64,000 nt of DNA from Salinisphaera hydrothermalis (GTDB lineage: Bacteria > Pseudomonadota > Gammaproteobacteria > Nevskiales > Salinisphaeraceae), in the NCBI RefSeq assembly GCF_040361195.1, contig NZ_APNE01000007.1; one strand, 5' to 3'. The notes under the pieces were generated by a model. It had not been told where the DNA came from and did not search any database. It saw only the letters and a list, made by a program, of their open reading frames with translations. Shown here one piece after another: positions 1-9,045 of the stretch (position 1 is the stretch's first letter; each line of letters opens with the position of its first letter). A program made the position numbers and the translations under genes.

Positions 1-98
1 TGCGCCGGGCCGGGCTGGTCGATGCCGAAACCACCGGCACCATGCCCGACGACATGGCGACCACCGTGGCCCGCATACGGGCGTTATTCGTTAATTGA
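1..98 (+). CDS. 3' end of an unidentified protein (partial)
   Basis: An open frame enters from the left edge and ends at a TGA at 96-98, giving about 31 residues ending in RIRALFVN. It reads in the same direction as the polysaccharide genes that follow, so it is probably the end of another gene of that cluster. The fragment is too short to assign a family. Confidence 0.45.
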   Translation, partial: RRAGLVDAETTGTMPDDMATTVARIRALFVN

Positions 99-154
99 AT
101 ACGCACCCATGGCGGCTTATCCTTCTTATCCAAACACGATTTGGCGTGTAAGCG

Positions 155-877
155 ATGCAATATCTTGACTTCGAACGGCTGGCTGAAATCGAGACCAACC
201 GGTTCCAGAATGCCTATCCGTATCCATGGATCAACCCGGCGTCCTTGTTGACCGACGAGGCCTACGAAAAGCTCTACGAGACGCTGCCCACGGTCGATCA
301 GATGGTGCCCAGCTTCGGCATGAAACGATCGCACGGGCAAAAGCCCCACGATCGCTATGCGCTGGAATACGACGAAAGCCTGGATATTGATCCGGCCTGG
401 CATGCGTTCGTATCCGAACTCAAGAGCGACCGTTACTACGACTTCATCAAACGGATGTTCGGTCGAGGGCGCTTCAAGCTGAATTTCCATTGGCACTATG
501 CGCCCACGGGAAGTTCCGTATCGCCGCACTGTGATGCCACGCGCAAGCTCGGTTCGCATATCTTCTATTTCAGCCCGCCCGGCATATGGAAGCCGGAATG
601 GGGCGGCGATACCGTGATTCTCGACGACCACGGGCGTTTCAGCCGCAAGTCGGCGCCGGAATTCGAGGATTTCGACCAAGCGTTCGCGGGCGAGAGCATC
701 GGCAATTACAGCCTGCTATTCCAGCGCATGGAGCGTTCCTGGCACGGCGTGCGCGAGATCACCTGCCCGGAAGGCATGTATCGCAAGGTGTTCATCGTGG
801 TAATCAATGATCGCCTGCGCGCGGGCCTCCGGCGTCTCAAGGGACGGCTGGCTGGAGAAGTGCGACGGGATGTCTGA
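155..877 (+). CDS. 2OG-Fe(II) oxygenase family protein
   Basis: A 240-residue protein with the facial triad of Fe(II)/2-oxoglutarate dioxygenases: an HxD pair at H125/D127 (SPHCDAT) and a distal His at H197 (RSWHGVRE), with basic residues R210/K211 placed to bind the 2OG carboxylate. The spacing resembles the prolyl-4-hydroxylase-like branch that acts on small or polymer-linked substrates. Its stop overlaps the ATG of the sulfotransferase gene by eight bases, so the two are translationally coupled. Within a polysaccharide cluster it may hydroxylate a sugar, lipid or amino-acid substituent. The family call is firm, the substrate unknown. Confidence 0.75.
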   Translation: MQYLDFERLAEIETNRFQNAYPYPWINPASLLTDEAYEKLYETLPTVDQMVPSFGMKRSHGQKPHDRYALEYDESLDIDPAWHAFVSELKSDRYYDFIKRMFGRGRFKLNFHWHYAPTGSSVSPHCDATRKLGSHIFYFSPPGIWKPEWGGDTVILDDHGRFSRKSAPEFEDFDQAFAGESIGNYSLLFQRMERSWHGVREITCPEGMYRKVFIVVINDRLRAGLRRLKGRLAGEVRRDV

Positions 878-1886
878 GGCAGCCCGTATGCAGGACGATC
901 TCGGTGCCAACGTGCCGCCGCCCGATCCCGAACGCTCCACGGTGGTGGCGGTGCTTGGGGCCGGGCGCAGCGGCACGAGTGCCATCACGCGCGGGCTGAG
1001 CGCGCTGGGCGTTGACCTCGGCGATAACCTGCGCGCCGGCAGCGGTAAAAACCCGACCGGTTTTTTCGAGGATCGCGACGTGCTCGCCACGAGCAAGCTG
1101 CTCAAGCGGGCGCTTGGTATTCGTGGCCACAGCCTGCGCCTGATCGACGACGCGGAATTCGAAACGCCGCGCATGAAGGCGATTCAGGCGCGCGCCGTCG
1201 AAAAACTCGGCCAGCGTTTCGGCGAGACGCCGTTGTGGGGTTACAAATATTCCCGAACGTTGCGAACCCTGCCGTTCTGGGCGGGCATTCACGATGCGCT
1301 GAATCTGGATGTGCGTTATCTGATCGCCCTGCGTAACCCGTTGAGCGTGGCTCGCTCGCGGAGCAAGATCAATCCGCAGCGCGGACGCCAGGTCTGGTCG
1401 GATATGGAGTGGCTGGTCAACGTGGTGCCGTATTTCGACCGCCTCATGGGCGCGCCAGTCGCCGTGGTCGATTTCGACCATCTGATGGCCGAACCCGAAG
1501 CACAACTGTCGCGCGTCGCGCGTGATCTCGGTCTGCCCATGGGGCCGGAGCGGCGTGCCGGCGTCGATGAATACGCGCATCGGTTTCTGCAGAAAGACAA
1601 GCCCAGCACGCGCTTTACCCGCGACGATTTGTGGGCCGACCCGCAGGTCAATCGCTGGACCGCCGAAGGCTATACGCTGTTGCACCGGGTCGCGAGCGAC
1701 GAGCTGCGTCTGAGTGACCCCGAGTTCACCGAGCGCTGGGCGCAGGTGGCGACCGCGGTGACCGACCTCGGACCGCTGCTGGCCGAATTCGACTATCTGC
1801 GCGGCGAGTTGGTGAGCACGGGCTGGAATCCGGCCAGCCCGGTCGACCAGGTACGCCAGGTCTGGCGCGATCTGCGCAGCCGCTAG
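870..1886 (+). CDS. Sulfotransferase family protein
   Basis: A 338-residue predicted PAPS-dependent sulfotransferase. Near the N-terminus is the 5'-phosphosulfate-binding loop GAGRSGTSAITRGL, and mid-protein a 3'-phosphate-binding segment (LRNPLSVARSRSKIN). I chose the ATG at 870, which has a GGAGAAG upstream and overlaps the preceding stop (ATGTCTGA), over an earlier in-frame start at 807 that would lie inside the oxygenase gene. The neighbouring glycosyltransferases suggest it sulfates a surface glycan or its lipid anchor. Acceptor specificity cannot be read from the sequence. Confidence 0.8.
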   Translation: MSEAARMQDDLGANVPPPDPERSTVVAVLGAGRSGTSAITRGLSALGVDLGDNLRAGSGKNPTGFFEDRDVLATSKLLKRALGIRGHSLRLIDDAEFETPRMKAIQARAVEKLGQRFGETPLWGYKYSRTLRTLPFWAGIHDALNLDVRYLIALRNPLSVARSRSKINPQRGRQVWSDMEWLVNVVPYFDRLMGAPVAVVDFDHLMAEPEAQLSRVARDLGLPMGPERRAGVDEYAHRFLQKDKPSTRFTRDDLWADPQVNRWTAEGYTLLHRVASDELRLSDPEFTERWAQVATAVTDLGPLLAEFDYLRGELVSTGWNPASPVDQVRQVWRDLRSR

Positions 1887-2070
1887 GCGGCTTCGATACA
1901 CGACGATGCGTTCTGCTGCACGCGCGGGTGCAAGCTGCCTGATCCGGCCGCACGCTTGCGCGCGCGGTACGGCATTGGCGTCCCATGACGGGGGGCAATT
2001 ACGCCCGCGCGGGCTGCTGCGGAATGTCGCCGCCGGCACAAACCGCTCGTCGAGCGCAGCGTAGCTGCTT

Positions 2071-3282
2071 ATGGCTGACTCTATCCCCAAGCCCCGCATC
2101 GCATTTTTCGTATCGACGCTCACCGCTGGTGGCGTACAACGCGTGACCTTGAGCCTGGCTGGCGGGTTCGCGGACGCCGGGCATCCCGTGGATATCGTGG
2201 TCACCCAGGGCGGCGGAGATTACGAAAAACACGTTCCGGCGAACGTCAATCTGCACGTGCTTGAGCCCAGCGGCATTCTGCATAGCCGCTGGTTGGCCTG
2301 GCGGACGGCGCGCATACCGTCTGCCGTGTTGTTGAAACCGGTGCTGCTGCCCTTTCGATCGTCACGGGTGCTCCGTCATATCGGTTCGCTGGCCGGCTAT
2401 TTGATTCGCCACCGCCCGGCTGTGCTGGTCTCGGGGATGTCGTACCCGAACCTGGTCGCGCTTTGGGCGCGCAACCGCGCCGGCGTGCCGGTTCGCGTCG
2501 TGGTCGTCGAACACAACACGCTGTCCCAGACCATAAAACGCGTGCGTTCTCGGTGGCGCTGGCGCTATCTGCCGGCGGTGTTGCGAAATGCCTATCGTCA
2601 GGCTGATTCGGTCGTGGCCGTATCCAACGGCGTCGCCGACGACGTGGCCGCGACGACGGGGCTGCCGCGTGCAGCGATTCGTACGATCTACAACCCGGTC
2701 GTTTCGTCGGCGCTGACCGAACGTGGGGCGATCCGGCCCGATGACGACTGGTTCAAACCGGGCATGCCGCCGGTGATCGTCGGGATCGGCCGTCTGACCT
2801 CGGCCAAGCGGTTCGATGTGCTCATTCGTGCGTTTGCTGCCCTGCGCGCCGAGACGCGGGCGCATTTGCTGATCCTCGGTGACGGCCGCGAGCGCAGTCG
2901 TCTGGAAGCGCTCGTTCGCGAGCTGGGCGTGGAAGACAGTATTCGCATGCCCGGGTTGGTCGATAATCCGTACCGCTATCTGTCCCACGCCGATCTGTTC
3001 GTGTTGTCGTCCGACTACGAAGGGCTGCCGACGGTCGTGATCGAGGCGTTGGCTTGCGGTTGCCCGGTCGTGAGTACCGATTGCCCGAGCGGGCCGCGCG
3101 AAATCCTCGACGCCGGCGCGTTCGGCGAACTGGTGCCCTGTGGCGACGATGAACAGCTGGCGCAGGCCATGGCGCGGACCCTGGCCGCGCCCCCGGATCG
3201 TGAGCGCCAGCGCACGCGCGCGCAGACATTCTCGGTGGACGCCAGCCTGGCGCGTTATCGCGAGGTCTGCTTCGATGAGTGA
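2071..3282 (+). CDS. GT4 family glycosyltransferase (first of a tandem pair)
   Basis: A 403-residue retaining GT-B glycosyltransferase of the GT4/group 1 type. The N-terminal half has the glycine-rich acceptor-domain loop (LTAGGVQRV). The C-terminal half has the nucleotide-sugar site: IVGIGRLTSAKRFD, then LSSDYEGLPTVVIEALACG carrying the E-x7-E signature. It is closely related to the next gene, including the shared segment CGCPVVSTDCPSG near the C-terminus, so the pair arose by duplication. The 3' end overlaps the next ATG by eight bases. It should add a sugar to a lipid-linked glycan on the cytoplasmic face; donor and acceptor are unknown. Confidence 0.85.
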   Translation: MADSIPKPRIAFFVSTLTAGGVQRVTLSLAGGFADAGHPVDIVVTQGGGDYEKHVPANVNLHVLEPSGILHSRWLAWRTARIPSAVLLKPVLLPFRSSRVLRHIGSLAGYLIRHRPAVLVSGMSYPNLVALWARNRAGVPVRVVVVEHNTLSQTIKRVRSRWRWRYLPAVLRNAYRQADSVVAVSNGVADDVAATTGLPRAAIRTIYNPVVSSALTERGAIRPDDDWFKPGMPPVIVGIGRLTSAKRFDVLIRAFAALRAETRAHLLILGDGRERSRLEALVRELGVEDSIRMPGLVDNPYRYLSHADLFVLSSDYEGLPTVVIEALACGCPVVSTDCPSGPREILDAGAFGELVPCGDDEQLAQAMARTLAAPPDRERQRTRAQTFSVDASLARYREVCFDE

Positions 3283-4531
3283 GCAGGCCAGTCGCGCCGC
3301 GTCGTCGTTGCCGCACGACACCCGTATTGCGCTCTATGTACCGACGCTGGCGGGCGGCGGAGCAGAGCGCGTCATGCTCAAGCTGGCCGGCGAGCTGGTG
3401 CGCCGGGGCTATTCCGTCGATTTCGTGCTGAACAAGCGCGAGGGCGCATATGCCGACCAGCTCCCGGACGGTCTGCGTCAGGTCGTGACTTTGCAACGCC
3501 AGCCGAAATGGCAGGCGCGGCTTACCACGTTGCGCGCCGCACCCGAAGACTGGAAGGCGTTGTCCCGGCCGGTGTTGTTCGCCAAAACGCCGGTGATGAG
3601 CCTGCGCTATGTCGCGTCATTGGCCGATTATCTGCGCCGCGAGCGTCCGGACGTGATGATTTCGGCCTTGTTCTACGCCAACCTCGGCGCGATATGGGCG
3701 CGCCGCCTGGCCGGCGTGGATACGCGACTTGTGGTCAGCCAGCGCAATACCTTGTCGCGCCTGATCGCCGACGGGCTGTCGCAGGACGGCCCGCGCTGGC
3801 GCTGGCGGTATCTGCCGGAGTTGCTGGCCCGCAGCTACGCGCACGCCGATCGCATCGTGGCCGTGTCCGACGGCGTCGCCGACGATTTGGCCGAGGTCAT
3901 CGGCTTCGATCGTGACCGGGTCGCCACACTGTACAATCCGGTGGTATCCGAGCAACTGACCCAGCGCGCCGCAGAGCCGGTTTCGCATCCCTGGTTGGCC
4001 TCGAAGGATGAACCGGTGATCCTGGGCGTGGGGCGTCTCGAGCCGCAGAAAGATTTCCGGACCCTGGTTGCGGCATTCGCCGTCCTGCGTCGGCAACGCA
4101 AGGCCCGATTGATCATTCTGGGGGAAGGCAGTCTGCGCGAGGCGCTCGAGGCGCAAATCCGGGATTTGGGCCTTGGTGACGACGTCGCATTGCCGGGCTG
4201 GGCCGACAATCCCTACGCTTATATGCGAACCGCGAACGTGTTTGTATTGTCGTCGGCCTGGGAAGGCTTGAGTGCGGTCCTGATTGAGGCGATGGCTTGC
4301 GGCTGTCCCGTGGTATCGACCGATTGCCCGAGCGGTTCGCGTGAAATTTTGCAGGATGGTCGATGCGGTCCGCTGGTGCCGGTTGGCGATGCGTCCGGGT
4401 TAGCCCAGGCGATCGCCCAGGTTCTGGATACGCCGACTCCGGCTGATGCATTGATCCAGCGCGCTTCCGAGTTTTCGATCACGGCCAGCACCGATCGATA
4501 TCTGGAGTGCATGGCGTCCGTGCTTCAATAA
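3275..4531 (+). CDS. GT4 family glycosyltransferase (second of a tandem pair)
   Basis: A 418-residue GT-B glycosyltransferase and paralogue of the upstream gene. Visible landmarks are PTLAGGGAERVMLKL at the N-terminus, ILGVGRLEPQKDF at the start of the donor domain and LSSAWEGLSAVLIEAMACG with the E-x7-E motif. An upstream in-frame start at 3140 would overlap the previous gene by 140 bases. I prefer the ATG at 3275, which overlaps the upstream TGA (ATGAGTGA) and implies coupled translation. The function is probably a successive sugar addition in the same glycan. Confidence 0.85.
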   Translation: MSEQASRAASSLPHDTRIALYVPTLAGGGAERVMLKLAGELVRRGYSVDFVLNKREGAYADQLPDGLRQVVTLQRQPKWQARLTTLRAAPEDWKALSRPVLFAKTPVMSLRYVASLADYLRRERPDVMISALFYANLGAIWARRLAGVDTRLVVSQRNTLSRLIADGLSQDGPRWRWRYLPELLARSYAHADRIVAVSDGVADDLAEVIGFDRDRVATLYNPVVSEQLTQRAAEPVSHPWLASKDEPVILGVGRLEPQKDFRTLVAAFAVLRRQRKARLIILGEGSLREALEAQIRDLGLGDDVALPGWADNPYAYMRTANVFVLSSAWEGLSAVLIEAMACGCPVVSTDCPSGSREILQDGRCGPLVPVGDASGLAQAIAQVLDTPTPADALIQRASEFSITASTDRYLECMASVLQ

Positions 4532-4592
4532 GCGCGATCGAGCGGCCTGTGAAGTATGCCGCGCCGCTATTTATTCTTAGGAGCCTTGGTGC

Positions 4593-6509
4593 ATGTGCGG
4601 AATCTCTGGTCTTTGGCAAACGCGCGCGCAATCCGGCGGTAACAGCCTCGAGCAATATGCGCTGGATATGGCGCAGCGGCTGGAACACCGCGGACCGGAT
4701 GATTTCGGCGTGTGGGCCGATGCGGATCGCGGCATCGCGCTGAGCCATCGACGATTATCGATTATCGATCTATCGCCGCATGGGCATCAGCCCATGGTCT
4801 CGGCCTGCGGGCGTTATGTCGTCGTGTTCAACGGCGAGATCTATAATTTCCGCGAGATTCGCCAGGACCTCGAAGCCCACAACTATCCCTTCAACGGCCA
4901 TTCCGATACCGAAGTGCTGCTGGCGGCCGTCAGTATCTGGGGCATGACCGAGGCGGTACAGCGCTTCAACGGCATGTTCGCGCTGGCTGTCTGGGATCGA
5001 GAAAAACGCCAGTTGCAATTGGTGCGCGACCGACTCGGTCAGAAGCCGCTGTTTTTCGGCTGGATTGGCCAAAGCTTTGCGTTCGCCTCCGAGCTCAAGG
5101 CATTGCGGGTGGTTCCAGGCTTTTCCGGCGCGCTCGATCAGCAGGCGATCGGGCGCTATTTACAGCTGGGCTATGTGCCAAGCCCGGATTGCATCTATGA
5201 CGGCATTCACAAACTGCCCGCCGGTCATATTCTGACGATCGACGCGCGCCAGGCGAGCCAGCCGACCGACGTGGCGCGTTTGCAGGCACCGTACTGGTCG
5301 ATGGCCGACTATGCCCAGCGCGCGGTGCACACGCCGTTTACGGGCGATCCGGAAGAGGCGGTCGATGCCCTGAATCGGGAACTGCACAAGGCGACCGCTT
5401 ATCGCATGGTATCGGACGTTTCGCTGGGCGCGTTTTTGTCCGGAGGGATCGATTCCTCGCTGATCGTGTCGTTGATGCAGGCGCAAAGCGACCAGCCGAT
5501 CCACACTTACGCCCTGGGCTTTGGTGAGCATGGCGTGGGTGAAACCGCCTACGCCAAGGCGATCGCGGATCATCTGGGGACTCGGCACACCGAGCTGCAT
5601 ATCACGGGCCAGGAAGCGATCGATACGGTGCCTCAGATCCCGCAGATCGTCGATGAGCCCATGGCCGATTTCGCGCAGGTGCCCAATTATCTGATTGCCA
5701 AGCACGCCCGGCCGCATATCAAAGTGGCGCTGACCGGCGACGGGGGTGACGAGTTTTTCTGCGGCTACTCGCGGTTTTATCGCACGCCGAAACGCTGGCG
5801 GAAGTTACAGCGCCTGCCACCGGCCGCCCGCCGTGTCGCCGCGCGCGTGCAGGCGGCCATGCTGCGCAGCGAAGACGCCCGCGATCGCAAGGGTAAGTCG
5901 GTATTGCGCCTCGAAGCGCAATCGCTGGATGAGCTGTATTTCTATGGCATGTGCCACTGGTTGCGATCGGATCCGTTGCTGCGCGATCAAGCGCTGCAGA
6001 TCGATCCACAGTTCACCGACGGGAACAAATGGCCGGAAATTCGCAATCCGGTCGAGCGCTTGTTGTTGATCGATCAAATCTATTATCTCTGCGACGTGAT
6101 TCTGACCAAGGTCGATCGGACCAGTATGGCGTCTGGCCTGGAAGTGCGGAGTCCGCTGCTCGATTATCATGTCGCGCAATGGTCCTGGCATCTGCCGTTG
6201 GAGATGAAGTATCGCGACGGCAAGGACAAATGGATTCTGCGCGAGCTGTTGGCCCGCTACATGCCGCGCGAACTCTATGAACGACCCAAACAAGGCTTTG
6301 GCGCGCCGATCGGCCAATGGCTGGCCGGGCCTTTGCGGGAATGGTCCGAAGATTTATTGTCGGCTGAGCGTCTGGATCGCCAGGGCCTGCTCAATACCGA
6401 TCTTGTCCGTGGTGTATGGCATTCTCAACGCATCGACCGGCGTTCCTGGCAGAAAAAGATGTGGGCCATTCTGATGCTGCAGGCTTGGCTGGACGCCGAA
6501 CAGGCTTAG
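4593..6509 (+). CDS. asnB: Asparagine synthase (glutamine-hydrolysing) family amidotransferase
   Basis: A 638-residue protein starting MCGISG, so the processed Cys2 is the class II glutamine amidotransferase nucleophile. The C-terminal synthetase domain has the pyrophosphate loop SGGIDSS at residues 283-289, followed by TGDGGDEFFCGYSRF. The length fits the long AsnB form found in polysaccharide clusters. It either makes asparagine from aspartate or amidates a uronic or amino acid on the glycan; its position between glycosyltransferases favours the latter. A strong AGGAG lies just upstream of the ATG. The family is certain, the substrate is not. Confidence 0.88.
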   Translation: MCGISGLWQTRAQSGGNSLEQYALDMAQRLEHRGPDDFGVWADADRGIALSHRRLSIIDLSPHGHQPMVSACGRYVVVFNGEIYNFREIRQDLEAHNYPFNGHSDTEVLLAAVSIWGMTEAVQRFNGMFALAVWDREKRQLQLVRDRLGQKPLFFGWIGQSFAFASELKALRVVPGFSGALDQQAIGRYLQLGYVPSPDCIYDGIHKLPAGHILTIDARQASQPTDVARLQAPYWSMADYAQRAVHTPFTGDPEEAVDALNRELHKATAYRMVSDVSLGAFLSGGIDSSLIVSLMQAQSDQPIHTYALGFGEHGVGETAYAKAIADHLGTRHTELHITGQEAIDTVPQIPQIVDEPMADFAQVPNYLIAKHARPHIKVALTGDGGDEFFCGYSRFYRTPKRWRKLQRLPPAARRVAARVQAAMLRSEDARDRKGKSVLRLEAQSLDELYFYGMCHWLRSDPLLRDQALQIDPQFTDGNKWPEIRNPVERLLLIDQIYYLCDVILTKVDRTSMASGLEVRSPLLDYHVAQWSWHLPLEMKYRDGKDKWILRELLARYMPRELYERPKQGFGAPIGQWLAGPLREWSEDLLSAERLDRQGLLNTDLVRGVWHSQRIDRRSWQKKMWAILMLQAWLDAEQA

Positions 6510-6560
6510 CTCGTCTCGGCCTGAACACGTGTTTTTCGAGCGTCTTTAAGGCGATAAAAA

Positions 6561-7409
6561 ATGGAAGAAATTCAGATCTATATCGGTTGCGTTCCGGCGC
6601 AGACGCTGGTTTCGAAAGTGCTGGAATGGTCGGTGCTTCAGCATGCGAGCAAACCGGTGCAGTTTTACCACCTGCACGCGCACGCGGTGCCGTTCGAAAT
6701 GCCGACCAAGCCGCAGAACCGGCCGGGGACGCCGTTCTCGTTCCAGCGCTTCATGATCCCGGAGATTGCCGGTTTCAAGGGGCGGGCGATCTACATGGAC
6801 TGCGATCAGATCGTGTTCAAAGACATCGCCCGCGTGTTCGATCGTCCGATGGGCACGCAGCCGCTCGATTTTTGCGATACGCACAAGGGACGCAAGCCAC
6901 GTCCGATGTTGCGCTCCAGCTTCATGCTGCTGGATTGCGAACGCCTCGACTGGCGCATGCGCCAGATCGTGGAGGATCTGGATGCGGAGCGTTATACCTA
7001 CCAGTGGCTGTTTGCGCTGCAAGGGTATACGCCGACCCTGCCGCGGGCCTGGAATACGCTGGATCGCTACCGCTGGCCGTTCACGGCGTTGTTGCACTAC
7101 ACCGGCAAATCCACGCAGCCCTGGATTCACTATCGTCATAAGCTGTCGAAGCTCTGGTTCGGCTACTTGTTCGGTGCGGTCGACAACGGCTATATCCATA
7201 AGGACGAGGTTCACCAGGCGGCCGAACAGTCCCTGGTGCGGCCGTCGGTCGCCTACCAGCTGGAAAAACGCATTCTCGACGCGCGGCGTTTGCCGGCCTC
7301 GGTCAAGCAGGGCGATCAGGACTTCATCGATGCCTGCGCCGAGCGCGAATACAACAACGTTCCGGGCGAATATCGCGCAGCGCCGGCTTCGGCCGAACGG
7401 CCCGCCTAA
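6561..7409 (+). CDS. GT8-like glycosyltransferase (DxD motif)
   Basis: A 282-residue protein with an N-terminal GT-A-like fold pattern. The segment FMIPEIAGFKGRAIYMDCDQIVF holds the metal-binding DxD (D80-C81-D82), preceded by the FQRFMIPE strand typical of family 8 enzymes, with further conserved aromatic/acidic segments (LDWRMRQIVEDLD) after it. No signal peptide or membrane segment is seen. It lies between asnB and the sialyltransferase-like gene on the same strand and is probably part of the same transcription unit. Donor and acceptor are unknown. An alternative reading is a capsule-type glycosyltransferase outside GT8. Confidence 0.7.
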   Translation: MEEIQIYIGCVPAQTLVSKVLEWSVLQHASKPVQFYHLHAHAVPFEMPTKPQNRPGTPFSFQRFMIPEIAGFKGRAIYMDCDQIVFKDIARVFDRPMGTQPLDFCDTHKGRKPRPMLRSSFMLLDCERLDWRMRQIVEDLDAERYTYQWLFALQGYTPTLPRAWNTLDRYRWPFTALLHYTGKSTQPWIHYRHKLSKLWFGYLFGAVDNGYIHKDEVHQAAEQSLVRPSVAYQLEKRILDARRLPASVKQGDQDFIDACAEREYNNVPGEYRAAPASAERPA

Positions 7410-7468
7410 TCGCCGGCGGCTGACCTGAGCGAGCCCTGCGCCCCGTTGAAGCAGACGATCGATATCGC

Positions 7469-8545
7469 GTGACGGCCTTTCTTTATCCCGAGAATTGCCG
7501 GCCCGCACCGGCCGATAACCTCTTCGTGGTCGCGTCGGCTTATCATCTGATCCTGGCGCATGTGTTGGCGCTCGATCCCGAGGCCGCCCCGGGATCGAGC
7601 GCGCTGTTGATGAAGCATCAGCCGGTGACCGCCTTCCCCGAGCTTTATCGGGCCGTGAAAGCCGATCCCCATGTGCCGTTTCAGGATGTCTATTTCCTGG
7701 ATCGGCCGGGTCGGAAATACAAGCGTCGTTGGCGCGCATTGATCGATAAAATGCGCGCCGCGGGCATGCGGCGCGTCGCCAAGGGCGTCGGCCCGAAGCG
7801 GCTTTTCATCTTCAACGAAGACGACCTGAATCAGTACGCTGCACGAATCCTGCGCCGTCGCGGCACCGAAATCATCGCGGTCGAGGACGGCGCCATTGCC
7901 TACATCGACCAGCGCATGACGGCGAGCCCCGGCGAACGTTTCAAAAGCCAACTGCTGTTCGGCCCCCGCACGCAAGCCGTGGAAGTCGAGGGCGCGTCGT
8001 CGAACATCGACCGTTTCTATGCGCGCTTCCCGGCGCGGGTACGGCCGGAACTAAGGCGCCACGTCGTCGGCCTGCCGTCTTCTGACCTGAGTTTCTTCAA
8101 TACGATGGCCTGGCCGGCCGATTACATGCAGCGCCTTGGCGCGACACAGCGGGATCTTTCGGCCGACGTGCTGTTCATGCTCGCCCACCGCAACAATTTC
8201 AAGGGCCATGACAACTACGCCGACGTGATCAGACATACGGTCGCCCGCCATACGGCAGACGGCGATCAAGTGGCCGTGAGCTATCATCCGCGCGAGCGAG
8301 ACGCCGACTGGCTCGATCTGGCCGCGCTGGGCGCCAAGTTGATTCCGCATGCGGTGCCTTCGGAACTCGTTTATCTCTACGGACGCGGGTCGATCAAGAT
8401 GGTGTATGGGGATATCGGTACCGCGTTGATCACCGCGAAATGGGTCCTGCCCGACACGCCGGCGGTATCCCTGATGCGGTCGCTGGAGATCAAAGACGAC
8501 AAGCTGGACACCTTGTTCGAGTCGCTCGATATCGAACGACGCTGA
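7469..8545 (+). CDS. Putative sialyltransferase-like glycosyltransferase (EDG and HP motifs)
   Basis: A 358-residue protein starting at GTG. It shows the two short motifs shared by bacterial sialyl/polysialyltransferases of the GT52/GT38 type: an acidic EDG triplet at 139-141 (AVEDGAIAY) and HP at 273-274 (VSYHPRERD). These are followed by YLYGRGSIKMVYGDIGTAL at about 302-320, where the family normally has a Ser-Ser/Thr motif. An early SAYHLILAHVL segment also fits the GT-B start of this group. It is the last gene before a 500-bp gap. Overall identity to characterised enzymes cannot be judged here, so the donor may be CMP-sialic acid or another CMP-nonulosonate. Confidence 0.5.
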   Translation: MTAFLYPENCRPAPADNLFVVASAYHLILAHVLALDPEAAPGSSALLMKHQPVTAFPELYRAVKADPHVPFQDVYFLDRPGRKYKRRWRALIDKMRAAGMRRVAKGVGPKRLFIFNEDDLNQYAARILRRRGTEIIAVEDGAIAYIDQRMTASPGERFKSQLLFGPRTQAVEVEGASSNIDRFYARFPARVRPELRRHVVGLPSSDLSFFNTMAWPADYMQRLGATQRDLSADVLFMLAHRNNFKGHDNYADVIRHTVARHTADGDQVAVSYHPRERDADWLDLAALGAKLIPHAVPSELVYLYGRGSIKMVYGDIGTALITAKWVLPDTPAVSLMRSLEIKDDKLDTLFESLDIERR

Positions 8546-9045
8546 ATCTCTTCATTTGCGGCGGCATCCGACATCGCGCAGTCGACGTAGGTATAATGCA
8601 GCTACTTGTCGTCCGGGTTGTCGGCGCCTACGCCGCGCGGGCCGGGTGAGCGATGCCGTGTCGGCCGAAGGCCTAATTCCCAAGCTTGTTGTCGGACATG
8701 TCGTAGCGGAGTGTGGTCATAACGGTGAGTGGATCGCTTGGTGCGCGGTGTGCAGGTGCGTCACGAAACGGCGCGACTACGGCCGATGACCAACCTGCAT
8801 GGCATTCATTAACACCGGGTAATGGCTGAGTACGCGAATCGGTGTCGGCATGCCATGGCTGACGCTGAGCTCGTCGCGGCAGCCATGAATAGGTCGGCAA
8901 GAATTCGGAAAATTGCCGCAGCATTGCCTTGATTCCGCGCTCGGGACCATGGCGGGAGTTATGACCGGCTTATGAAAACGGGATACGGGAAGGTAGAATT
9001 TGCGGTTAGTTATAACTGGCGGCGTCCAGGCCGAGAGTTGATATC
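8546..9045. other. 500-bp intergenic region before the MsbA-type gene, no gene seen
   Basis: No convincing coding frame is present; short frames here lack ribosome sites and family features. The region holds one good promoter-like pair near its left end and a 10-bp palindrome AGTTATAACT at about 9008-9017, just upstream of the ABC transporter start. The long distance suggests either a long 5' leader or an unrecognised small RNA. Confidence 0.5.
8568..8597 (+). promoter_or_regulatory. Candidate sigma-70 promoter
   Basis: CCGACA (8568-8573, 4/6 to the -35 consensus) and a perfect TATAAT (8592-8597) separated by 18 bp. It points toward the ABC exporter gene 450 bp downstream. Confidence 0.4.

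Noticed and set aside
837..2204. 455-codon minus-strand frame
   Set aside because: It lies opposite the sulfotransferase and the start of the first GT4 gene, with no family features.
8556..8789. Possible 77-residue gene before the ABC exporter
   Set aside because: It has Arg/Cys-rich shadow composition, no ribosome site and no family match.
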